From: CAYPXN01 sp964414715
Lineage (GTDB): Bacteria; UBA10199; JADFYH01
Direction of reading: 5' to 3'
Length of the DNA: 27,453 nt
Assembly (NCBI GenBank): GCA_964414715.1
Contig: CAYPXN010000055.1
Span: 1 to 27,453 of the forward strand
Part shown: positions 7,511 through 14,588 of the stretch, one piece after another
Position numbering within the stretch: the stretch's first letter is position 1
Layout of the letters: each line of letters begins with the position of its first letter
Notes under the pieces: model-generated
The model's database searches: none
What the model saw: only the letters and a program-made list of their open reading frames with translations
What the model was told of the DNA's origin: nothing
Translations under genes and position numbers: made by a program

Positions 7511-9139
7511 ATGAATCGTTTTCATACCCATGAAGTGCTTAATCAAAGTACTCCTTTAGAAAATTATAACCTTTATTCTAGCGATACAGTTTTGAAAGAA
7601 GCGGTTGAAAGAGAAGGTGCTTCTTTTGCGACGTTGGAATTGACGGAGTTTGGAAAGAAGCTTGGTAGCAGCGAGGTGACCGATTGGGGATTCAAAGCGA
7701 ATGAGTTTACGCCGGTATTCAAACCTTTTGACCGTTTTGGGCATCGAATCGATGAAGTAGAATATCATCCCAGTTATTACAATTTGATGTCTTTGGCAGT
7801 GCAGCAAGGTTTGCATTCTTCTCCTTGGAGCGAAGAAAAATCAGGTGCTCAGGTTGCGCGTGCCGCGGCTTATTTCATGAATTGTCAAAATGAGCAGGGG
7901 CATTGTTGTCCGATCACCATGACTTATGCGGTGGTGCCGGTATTGAAACGCTATCCGGAGATTGGTGATAAATGGCTCAAGAAAATTTATACGCGTGAAT
8001 ATGATTCGAGTTTTCAGCCAATTGAAAAAAAGAAAGGTGCCATTTTTGGGATGGCGATGACAGAGAAACAAGGTGGTTCCGATGTTCGTGCGAATACTAC
8101 CCGTGCGGAGAAGATTTCTGTCAGGGAAAATGAATTCGTGCTTACAGGGCATAAATGGTTTGTCTCTGCGCCCATGAGTGATGCTTTTTTGATGCTGGCC
8201 CAGTTACCAGGTGGCTTGACCTGCTTTTTGGTGCCACGTTTTAAACCGGATGGATCTAAAAACAATTTTTATATTCAACGGCTCAAAAACAAATTGGGAA
8301 ATCGCTCCAATGCATCCAGTGAGGTGGAATTACTGGATGCGTGGGGTCAGCAGGTGGGTGAAGAAGGACGAGGTGTCCCCACCATTATTGAAATGGTGAA
8401 TCATACCCGTTTTGATTGTGTCTTGGGTTCTTCTGCCATTATGCGAAAAGCCTTGGTTGAAGCGATTCATCATGCACATCTCCGGGCTGCTTTTGGAAAA
8501 AAACTCATCGATCAAAGCTTGATGCAAAATGTGTTGGCAGATTTGGCAATTGAATCCGAGGCGTCCACTGTTTTGGCAATGCGTTTAGCGCGGGCCTTCG
8601 ATTCCCAGGATCCCCAAGAGCAATCCTTTCGTCGGCTTGCTACCGCCATTTCCAAATACTGGGTTTGTAAGCGCGCTCCTTTCTTTGCGTATGAAGCCAT
8701 GGAGTGTTTGGGAGGTGCGGGTTATGTGGAAGAGTCGATTTTGCCGCGTCTTTATCGGGAAGCTCCGGTGAATTCGATTTGGGAAGGAAGTGGCAATGTG
8801 AATTGTCTGGATGTGTTTCGTGCCATCAAGAAAGATCCCTTGTCCTTGGAAATTCTGTTGAAAGAAATTTCTTTAGTCTCTCATCCTGTTTTAAATGAAT
8901 ATGTTCAAAAGCTTGGAAATGAAATGCGGAAGGTGGAAGAGCAGGAAAATCAGGCGAGAGTCTTGGTGGAAAAAATGGTCTTGGCACTCCAGGCTTCTTT
9001 ACTCATTAGATATTCTCCGGATTTTGTATCCGATGCCTTTCTGGCGACACGTCTTCGAGGGGAGTGGGGGCATGTTTTTGGAACTCTTCCTGCCAAATCA
9101 AGTTTTAAGTCTATTCTTCAAAGGACTTGGTCGGAATAA
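7511..9139 (+). CDS. aidB: AidB-type acyl-CoA dehydrogenase
   Basis: A flavin-dependent acyl-CoA dehydrogenase of 542 aa that matches E. coli AidB closely along its length: the N-terminal THEVLNQSTPLENYNLY, CPITMT near 133-138, MTEKQGGSDV near 183-192, TGHKWFVSAPMSDA, GNRSNASSEVEL near 263-274, and IWEGSGN near the C terminus, where the usual catalytic Glu would be. AidB binds FAD and DNA in E. coli and is linked to alkylation defence, with weak isovaleryl-CoA dehydrogenase activity; its natural substrate is unsettled. Here it lies between EMC pathway genes, so a metabolic role on a branched acyl-CoA is possible. AGAGG precedes the ATG. It is preceded by a 97-base divergent promoter region and followed by a beta-helix gene in the same direction. 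Confidence 0.9.
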   Translation: MNRFHTHEVLNQSTPLENYNLYSSDTVLKEAVEREGASFATLELTEFGKKLGSSEVTDWGFKANEFTPVFKPFDRFGHRIDEVEYHPSYYNLMSLAVQQGLHSSPWSEEKSGAQVARAAAYFMNCQNEQGHCCPITMTYAVVPVLKRYPEIGDKWLKKIYTREYDSSFQPIEKKKGAIFGMAMTEKQGGSDVRANTTRAEKISVRENEFVLTGHKWFVSAPMSDAFLMLAQLPGGLTCFLVPRFKPDGSKNNFYIQRLKNKLGNRSNASSEVELLDAWGQQVGEEGRGVPTIIEMVNHTRFDCVLGSSAIMRKALVEAIHHAHLRAAFGKKLIDQSLMQNVLADLAIESEASTVLAMRLARAFDSQDPQEQSFRRLATAISKYWVCKRAPFFAYEAMECLGGAGYVEESILPRLYREAPVNSIWEGSGNVNCLDVFRAIKKDPLSLEILLKEISLVSHPVLNEYVQKLGNEMRKVEEQENQARVLVEKMVLALQASLLIRYSPDFVSDAFLATRLRGEWGHVFGTLPAKSSFKSILQRTWSE

Positions 9140-9262
9140 TGGCGCCGCCAACGGCAGCTTAAAAACTCCGGTCTAAGAAATATTTTAATAAATTTAAATA
9201 AATTCTATTTCTGTAAGTAACTTTCTCAAAGAGCACGGGCGATAAAATCCCCCATGTTATTC

Positions 9263-9285
9263 TTACTCTTCATGATGAAGAGTAA
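9263..9285. promoter_or_regulatory. Perfect palindrome upstream of beta-helix gene 1
   Basis: TTACTCTTCAT and ATGAAGAGTAA are perfect 11-base inverse arms around a single G. The element ends 20 bases before the ATG at 9306 and just before the AGGAG ribosome binding site. It could be a transcription-factor site or a leader hairpin. A similar-sized palindrome precedes beta-helix gene 2. Confidence 0.5.
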
Positions 9286-9305
9286 ATTTATATCAAGGAG
9301 AGTTT

Positions 9306-11051
9306 ATGAGCCTCAATAAGCTGTTATCGTTCATGTTTTTCAGCTTTTCGTTTTTGATTTTTTTTCAAGACATTCATGCCGCAGACATTTGTGTAGATAC
9401 TGCCACAGATGAAGCTATTGTTAGCGTGGCGGATTGTAGTGCGAGTTGTGGAACAGTGGCTCCTTTTTGTTCTTTAAGAGAGGCGATTACAAAAGCAAAT
9501 TTAACATCGGCAGCAGATAGAATTATTTTTGGGATTCCAGGTTCCGCACCTCATACAATTAGTCTCAATACTTTATTACCTCCGGTTACGAATCCTCTTA
9601 TGATTGATGGGCTTAATGGCACCGAATTGTTGGCGGGTTCTGCTCCTTCTATTATTCTTCAATCTGGTGCGGTGGCTGCCAATACAGGTTTGGATATTCA
9701 AGCCAGTAATACGACCATTGCGGGGATCCAAGTTTTACATTTTTCGGATGATGGAATTAGGATTGCGGGGGCTTCTAGCGTTCAAAATGTAGTGGTGGGT
9801 CCGAGCAATGTAATTTCTGGAAATGGAGAAGGTATTCGTATTGGAGAAAATACGGATCATATCACTGTAAAAGGGAATTTGATTGGAACCGATCCTTCGG
9901 GAAGCAGTGTGATGGGAAATCAAGGGGGGATTACTCTTACAAACGTAACGCATGATGATGTGATTGGGGGACCTCTTCCGGGAGATGGAAATGTCATTTC
10001 AGGTACTGTGACTTATGGTGCAGGATATGGAGGTGTTGGAATTTCGATCGGGGTTTTTAGTCATCATAACATCATCCAAAACAATAAGATTGGAACCGAT
10101 ATTACAGGTACTCTTGCATTACCGAATCAAAAAGAAGGTATTAAGATTTCGCACGGTGGAAGCCAAAATCAAGTAGGTCCTAATAATTTGATTTCAGGTA
10201 ATGCCAGTCATGGCATTTTAATGGTGCCGCTGCCATTTTCTTTTGACTCTACTGGAAACAAAATCATCGGAAATAAAATTGGTACTGCCCGCAATGGAAT
10301 AGATGCTTTGGGCAATGATGGTAGTGGAATTTATATTGACGGTGATTCACCTGCGCCTGTCACTCACAATCATGTTTTACAAACTCAAATTGGAGGAACT
10401 GTGGGTGTTAGTTTAGGTGGAAGCTGTACGGGAGAATGCAATGTGATTGCTTTCAATCATGGAGATGGAATTTATTTGGCGAATACAAATCAAGATTCCA
10501 TTTTATCAAATTCCATTTATTCAAATGTGGGCTCCGGGCTGCATTTAAATAGTGCAAATAATGACCAAGTAGCTCCCACTATCTCAGATGCAACACTTTC
10601 TGGCAGTGTTTATCATGTAAATGGAGCTTTTACAGGTCTTGCTTCTACCGAACATACTATCCAGTTATTTGCGAATGATACTTGTGATGCTTCTGCAGGA
10701 GAAGCAAAACAATTGCTGGCTACCGGTAATTTTACTACCGATGCTTCAGGTAACGGTAGTTTTAGCTTGGATTTGAATGTGATGACAGGAACTGTTTTAA
10801 CCGCTTCTTCCACTGACAATATTTTAAAAAATACGTCATCATTTTCATCCTGTTTTAATTTGCCCGCTGCCCCCACAACTCCGAGCGCGACTGGTGGATC
10901 CGATACAGGAAGTGATACAACAAGCTCGGGTAGAAGCGGTGGTTGTTCCCTTCAAGACCAGAGATCTGTTTCTGTGTTTGGACTTGAAATTCTGTGTATT
11001 GCTTATTTTTTTACTTACTGTTGGATGCGTCGGCGATTGGCTTTAGTCTAA
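9306..11051 (+). CDS. Secreted right-handed beta-helix protein 1 with Cys-containing C-terminal sorting tail
   Basis: A 581-aa exported protein. Residues 1-25 form a signal peptide (MSLNKLLSFMFFSFSFLIFF, cleavage after IHA). A CSLREAI motif near residue 56 is the usual N-cap of secreted parallel beta-helix proteins. The body has many helix-turn repeats such as NVISGNGEGIRIGENTDHIT and GNLIGTDPSG, typical of pectate-lyase-like beta-helix folds. A small beta-sandwich-like domain follows (near 420-510), then a Ser/Gly/Thr linker. The end is GRSGGC-SL, a hydrophobic segment, and WMRRRLALV, a tripartite C-terminal tail shared with three other proteins in this window. Likely a cell-surface or secreted protein; no catalytic residues were identified. 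AGGAG precedes the ATG. Confidence 0.88.
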   Translation: MSLNKLLSFMFFSFSFLIFFQDIHAADICVDTATDEAIVSVADCSASCGTVAPFCSLREAITKANLTSAADRIIFGIPGSAPHTISLNTLLPPVTNPLMIDGLNGTELLAGSAPSIILQSGAVAANTGLDIQASNTTIAGIQVLHFSDDGIRIAGASSVQNVVVGPSNVISGNGEGIRIGENTDHITVKGNLIGTDPSGSSVMGNQGGITLTNVTHDDVIGGPLPGDGNVISGTVTYGAGYGGVGISIGVFSHHNIIQNNKIGTDITGTLALPNQKEGIKISHGGSQNQVGPNNLISGNASHGILMVPLPFSFDSTGNKIIGNKIGTARNGIDALGNDGSGIYIDGDSPAPVTHNHVLQTQIGGTVGVSLGGSCTGECNVIAFNHGDGIYLANTNQDSILSNSIYSNVGSGLHLNSANNDQVAPTISDATLSGSVYHVNGAFTGLASTEHTIQLFANDTCDASAGEAKQLLATGNFTTDASGNGSFSLDLNVMTGTVLTASSTDNILKNTSSFSSCFNLPAAPTTPSATGGSDTGSDTTSSGRSGGCSLQDQRSVSVFGLEILCIAYFFTYCWMRRRLALV

Positions 11052-11063
11052 TTTAAAATTCTG

Positions 11064-11093
11064 AATAGCGGCTTGTTTCGGCGAGCCGCTATT
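11064..11093. terminator. Shared hairpin between convergent genes
   Basis: AATAGCGGCT and AGCCGCTATT form a perfect 10-base stem with a 10-base loop. It follows beta-helix gene 1 and overlaps the stop codon of the minus-strand gene ending at 11089. A strong U-run is lacking, so its efficiency as a terminator is uncertain. Confidence 0.6.
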
Positions 11094-11511
11094 TACAATT
11101 TATAGAAGGATCTTCGCTGTTTTTCTTGGTGTATAATCCATCTGCTCTTACATGAAAATCATAACAGGCTTTTGTCTGAGTGACTTGGACGGTGTCCTTA
11201 TTAAAAGTAAAAATCAGTGTGCAAGTTCCGTCGGTACTTTCATAAGTTGCCTGGTTTCCTTTGAGATAAATTCCTCCGCAGCTATCTCCTTTGGGAACAT
11301 TTCCGCTGCGATCGGTTAAATGGAGTTCGGAGAGGACATGAAACTTGATGCGCCCATCTCCAAAGTCAAAAATTTCAAGGGTGTTGTAGCGTTTGTGATG
11401 GGAAAGTATATAGGTGCCTGTATAGTTTTGGGCCTTGCTTTCGGGTTCCCCCGCCAGCAAGGGTAGAGTCAGAAGAAAAATTGTGAAGAAAAGGAAAAAG
11501 TATCTTTTCAT
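11089..11511 (-). CDS. Hypothetical exported protein, 140 aa
   Basis: A Sec signal peptide of about 20 residues (MKRYFFLFFTIFLLTLPLLA) is followed by GEPESKAQNYTGTY. The mature domain is small and beta-rich with repeated short strands (YTGTYILSHHKRYNTLEIFD, QATYESTDGTCTLIFTFN), and contains three Cys (in DSCGG, GTCTL and KACYD) plus a fourth near the end (INCK), enough for two disulfides. The layout resembles small periplasmic lipocalin-like or META-like barrels, but I cannot name a family. AAAGGAA precedes the ATG. It may be co-transcribed with the exported gene upstream (11558-12148), 46 bases away. Confidence 0.72.
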   Translation of the reverse strand: MKRYFFLFFTIFLLTLPLLAGEPESKAQNYTGTYILSHHKRYNTLEIFDFGDGRIKFHVLSELHLTDRSGNVPKGDSCGGIYLKGNQATYESTDGTCTLIFTFNKDTVQVTQTKACYDFHVRADGLYTKKNSEDPSINCK

Positions 11512-11557
11512 TTTTAATTCCTTTCTAAAGATTCAAATATTTTAGCGATCGCTTGTT

Positions 11558-12148
11558 TTACTCCGCGGAAATGAGGATGCTGAAGCCCTTTTCTCCCTGC
11601 GGATTTCTTTCAAAATTTTGCGCCTCAAAAATAGTGAGTTTAAAATTTTCGCCCACCTTTTTCTCGAAAAGAACTTTGTTCGGTGTTTGCATCGAAGCCA
11701 GAGAAACACTATTCTTCTTCAAAATTTCTGTCCAGCTCGGAAGCTTGGGGTCCTTTTCTGCCAAGAAGGGGGAAGAAAAACTGAAACGTGGTTTGGAGGG
11801 AAAAGAACCCGTCCTTGTATCCAGCCAATCTCCTTCTATTGTCAATTGGGGTGGCGTAGGATTGTACTTTATCATGTTATAGCGAGGCCTTTCGACATTG
11901 CTGGAACTGGGATCAGGATGGGGTGAGTCTCGAAGATATACTGCCCATTCATTGCTCGGGTGCAGGCGAAGTTTCAACGCCGAAGGCCTTGCCGGATTGA
12001 TCCCTAGCAGTCCAGCGATTTCTATTGCCTCCTTGTCCTGGAAGGCGACTTTTTTTAGGACAGCCTTTGGAAACAGCGCTGCGTTCGATACGGCAAAAGA
12101 CGCGCAAAGCATGCTCATTACGATCAAGCTGTTCAGGATCTTTTTCAT
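11558..12148 (-). CDS. Hypothetical exported protein, 196 aa
   Basis: No family recognised. The start at 12148 is preferred over the in-frame ATG at 12163 because it gives a clean signal peptide (MKKILNSLIVMSMLCASFAV, then SNA) with AAAGG just upstream. The mature protein is Pro- and Ser-rich with few acidic clusters (PSALKLRLHPSNEWAVYLRD; SFPSKPRFSFSSPFLAEKDP) and ends in a hydrophobic strand FSILISAE. No membrane segment follows the signal peptide, so it is probably periplasmic or secreted. It is the first gene of a possible two-gene unit with the 140-aa exported protein, and it is preceded by the terminator of the YVTN propeller gene. Confidence 0.65.
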   Translation of the reverse strand: MKKILNSLIVMSMLCASFAVSNAALFPKAVLKKVAFQDKEAIEIAGLLGINPARPSALKLRLHPSNEWAVYLRDSPHPDPSSSNVERPRYNMIKYNPTPPQLTIEGDWLDTRTGSFPSKPRFSFSSPFLAEKDPKLPSWTEILKKNSVSLASMQTPNKVLFEKKVGENFKLTIFEAQNFERNPQGEKGFSILISAE

Positions 12149-12310
12149 TTTGCCTTTTTCCATTCGGTGATGTCTTCTGAACTGTTATTTTTTGAGCAAA
12201 GAGCTTCGATTTTTATGACGGGAAGATAAGAATGAGGGCTCAAGAATTCGAAGTGGAATTGAAGGCGCATAAGTGCGAATTTTGCATGAATTTCAAGGCT
12301 TGGAAAATAA

Positions 12311-12344
12311 AAAAAGCGGTTATCCAAAGGATAACCGCTTTTTT
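12311..12344 (-). terminator. Intrinsic terminator of the YVTN beta-propeller gene
   Basis: AAGCGGTTATCC and GGATAACCGCTT form a perfect 12-base stem with a 3-base loop and runs of A and T on both sides, so it could work in both directions. It lies 18 bases beyond the stop codon at 12362. Confidence 0.92.
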
Positions 12345-12361
12345 GCTTGTTGAAATGTTTG

Positions 12362-13516
12362 TTAGCTTCTCTTTCGCAAGGCAACGAAGCTGAATACCGA
12401 GAACACTAGGAATAAGGAAGATGCGAAGCTTCCGAGGGACCCTGCTGCGCCGAGATTACAACCGCTGGAACTGGCACCGGTGCTTCCATTATTGTTCCCT
12501 CCTGTATTGTTTCCTCCAGTACTGCTTCCTGGAGTGGCGCTTCCCACGATGTCGATTCCGAAGGTGAAGGTATCTGCGTTGGATACCACGTCAATGGGGG
12601 TTCCGCTTTCAAGAGGACTCAGGGTCACAGGAGTGACATCTGTTCCGCTTGCGTAAAGCTTTCCATCACTAGGATTATAAGCCGCCAAGAAAGGGTCTGT
12701 AAGGGGAGTGGATCCTGTGGCAGTATTGTTTGACGTATTATAAGTTGTAAGGGTTTTGCCGATATGTTCAAGCACATACAAGGTATTGCCATCTGCACTG
12801 ATTAACAATCCATAAGGTACAGAGTTTGGATCCACTGCAAAAGAAGTGACGCTGTTGTTGCTTGTGCTGATTACTGAAATGGTGGAATCACTAGTGTTTG
12901 AAACATATACTTTGCTTCCGTCCGGGCTAACGACGAGCGTGCTGGGTCCGCTTCCGACGTTAACAGTAGCGATAACGGCATTGGTGGAAGTATTGATCAC
13001 CGATACGGTGTCGTCTGTTTGATTTGCTACATACAAAAGACTGCCATCTGTATTAAGCGCGAGACCTTGAGGTCTTTCTCCCACTGGAATACTTGTCCCG
13101 GTATCCGTATCGTTCGTGGCATTAATGATGTTGATGGCGTTTTTTCCAGAATTGCTAACATAAGCTTTGCTGCCATCGGGTGAAAAAACCACGAAGTCAC
13201 AGCCGTTACCTGTGCCTGAGAGAGTGATGTTGCTTACTGTATTGGAAGCTACATCGATTACCGAAATACTTCCTTCAACGTTGGGTGTGTTTACTAAATC
13301 TCCTTGGTTCGCGACATATACTTTTGTTCCATCAGGACTTACTTTGACAGCTCGCGGAAAAGTTCCCACCGTTAAAGTATTTGTGAGTGTTCCACTTGCA
13401 GTATCTATGACAGCCACTTTATTTAGGAATGGCATAGATGTATATAAGTTAGGTGAGGCATGTGCAGTCGAGATGAGTGCACATAAAGAGAGTGCTACTC
13501 CCAATATTTTTTTCAT
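12362..13516 (-). CDS. Secreted YVTN-family beta-propeller protein with Cys-containing C-terminal tail
   Basis: A 384-aa exported protein. After a 20-residue signal peptide (MKKILGVALSLCALISTAHA) come at least five to six YVTN-type blades, each with a DG-x-x-YV core: VSPDGTKVYVANQG, FSPDGSKAYVSNSG, LNTDGSLLYVANQT, VSPDGSKVYVSNTS, ISADGNTLYVLEH, and a weaker YNPSDGKLYASG. Such propellers are usually extracellular binding or surface-layer-like proteins. A Gly/Asn/Ser-rich linker (near 330-350) leads to SSSGCNLG, a hydrophobic segment rich in Phe, Leu and Ser, and the basic end ALRKRS. This tail matches those of the three beta-helix proteins. GGGGGA precedes the ATG. Confidence 0.9.
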   Translation of the reverse strand: MKKILGVALSLCALISTAHASPNLYTSMPFLNKVAVIDTASGTLTNTLTVGTFPRAVKVSPDGTKVYVANQGDLVNTPNVEGSISVIDVASNTVSNITLSGTGNGCDFVVFSPDGSKAYVSNSGKNAINIINATNDTDTGTSIPVGERPQGLALNTDGSLLYVANQTDDTVSVINTSTNAVIATVNVGSGPSTLVVSPDGSKVYVSNTSDSTISVISTSNNSVTSFAVDPNSVPYGLLISADGNTLYVLEHIGKTLTTYNTSNNTATGSTPLTDPFLAAYNPSDGKLYASGTDVTPVTLSPLESGTPIDVVSNADTFTFGIDIVGSATPGSSTGGNNTGGNNNGSTGASSSGCNLGAAGSLGSFASSLFLVFSVFSFVALRKRS

Positions 13517-13620
13517 GTGTTCCCCCAGTAAATAAGGTTGTTGGTTGTTATTATGTGGGGAGCTTTTTAAGGAAAAATCTGAGATTTTGTCCAGAGTTTT
13601 GTGTGCTTATTTTATAGTCT

Positions 13621-14424
13621 TTATAGTCGGGCAATAAATTTTGTCGAGGATTTGATCAGTCGAATTTTATGTCTAAAAGCCTTCGAAAGATTAGTGCTGG
13701 TAAGGGTGTCTTTCTTTTTCCCGCTGGCAAGGACTTTTCCTGCTTTTAAAATCAAAATGTGTTTGAAGAGGGGACTAATTTCTTCCACATGATGAGTGAC
13801 TAAAATCAGGGTAGGAAAATTTTTTCTACGAAGAAGTGAATCGAGAAATTTTAAAAAGTTGTCACGAGCTACCAAATCCATACCTGCACAAGGTTCATCC
13901 AAAATCAGGATTTTATAATCAGCCATGAGGGCCCGCCCGATGAGGATGCGTTGGCGTTCGCCTTGAGAAAGCTGGATCCAAGTTCTATCTTCGAGATGAG
14001 AGGCTTTTACAAGTTTGAGAATTTTTCGCGCTTTTTGGAGGTCTTTCTTGGGAATCTTGCCCCAATAATTGATCATGGCTTCTTTACCACTGATCACTAG
14101 CTTTAGAGCTGTTTCATCCGGCTGTATCATAGAATGAATTAGAGTGCTGACAATTCCCACTTTTTTTCGAAGTTCTCGCCAGTCACTTTGACCATAAGTT
14201 TGGCCGAGCACCGTCATTTCTCCAGAGCTGGGTGTGACGTAGCCGGTGAGCGCTCCCAACAAGGTGCTCTTGCCGGAGCCATTGGGCCCTAAAATCACCC
14301 AATGTTCGCCTTTTTGGATTTTCCAATCGATTCCCTTTAAAATGGGAATTTCTCGCCAGAGTTTTAAATCTTGTATGGTGAGGATGTATGGATGTTGTTT
14401 CATATATACTAAAGAAGGGCTCAT
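13621..14424 (-). CDS. ABC transporter-type ATPase (ModF-like, no permease nearby)
   Basis: A 267-aa ATP-binding subunit. Walker A GPNGSGKST is at 46-54, the signature LSQGERQR at 152-159, Walker B ILILDEP at 172-178 and the H-loop His at about 211 (VTHHVEE). Where most ABC ATPases have the Q-loop Gln, this one has VSTLIHSMI; related ModF-type ATPases also vary here. No membrane permease or binding protein lies next to it, so its partner is encoded elsewhere or it works as a soluble ABC protein. The upstream ATG at 14424 has a GTGGGG ahead of it; a second ATG at residue 8 lacks a ribosome binding site. It is divergent from mcd, which shares its promoter region. Confidence 0.88.
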   Translation of the reverse strand: MSPSLVYMKQHPYILTIQDLKLWREIPILKGIDWKIQKGEHWVILGPNGSGKSTLLGALTGYVTPSSGEMTVLGQTYGQSDWRELRKKVGIVSTLIHSMIQPDETALKLVISGKEAMINYWGKIPKKDLQKARKILKLVKASHLEDRTWIQLSQGERQRILIGRALMADYKILILDEPCAGMDLVARDNFLKFLDSLLRRKNFPTLILVTHHVEEISPLFKHILILKAGKVLASGKKKDTLTSTNLSKAFRHKIRLIKSSTKFIARL

Positions 14425-14452
14425 TCATGAATTGCCCCACAGATTCTTAAGG

Positions 14453-14481
14453 TTGACAGGCTTCCAAAGTTCCAGTTAAAA
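14453..14481 (+). promoter_or_regulatory. Putative promoter of mcd
   Basis: A perfect TTGACA at 14453-14458 is followed after 17 bases by TTAAAA at 14476-14481 (3 of 6 matches). A start near 14488 would give a leader of about 100 bases containing the start-codon hairpin at 14546-14588. Confidence 0.4.
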
Positions 14482-14545
14482 GCCCAGTACTCAAGGCGGA
14501 GTCGAAAACCATCCCTTTCAATTATTAATATTCTAACTGTCAGGG

Positions 14546-14588
14546 ATGGCACCTCACATTTAAAAATCAGATGAAGGAAAGGTGCCAT
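14546..14588 (+). promoter_or_regulatory. mcd: Inverted repeat that buries the mcd start codon
   Basis: ATGGCACCT (14546-14554) and AGGTGCCAT (14580-14588) are perfect 9-base inverse arms with a 25-base loop. The right arm contains the first two bases of the mcd start codon and the end of the purine-rich ribosome binding region (AAGGAAAGG). If the mRNA folds this way, translation starts only when the stem opens. The pairing is visible in the sequence; a regulatory role is inference. Confidence 0.55.

Noticed and set aside
12145..12384. 79-aa minus-strand frame between the propeller gene and the exported protein
   Set aside because: It runs through the strong terminator at 12311-12344 and overlaps the end of the propeller gene, so translation is very unlikely.
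12362..13516. Tandem DNA repeats suspected in the YVTN propeller gene
   Set aside because: The repetition is at protein level (blades of about 40 residues) with diverged DNA; it is not a satellite or CRISPR-like array.
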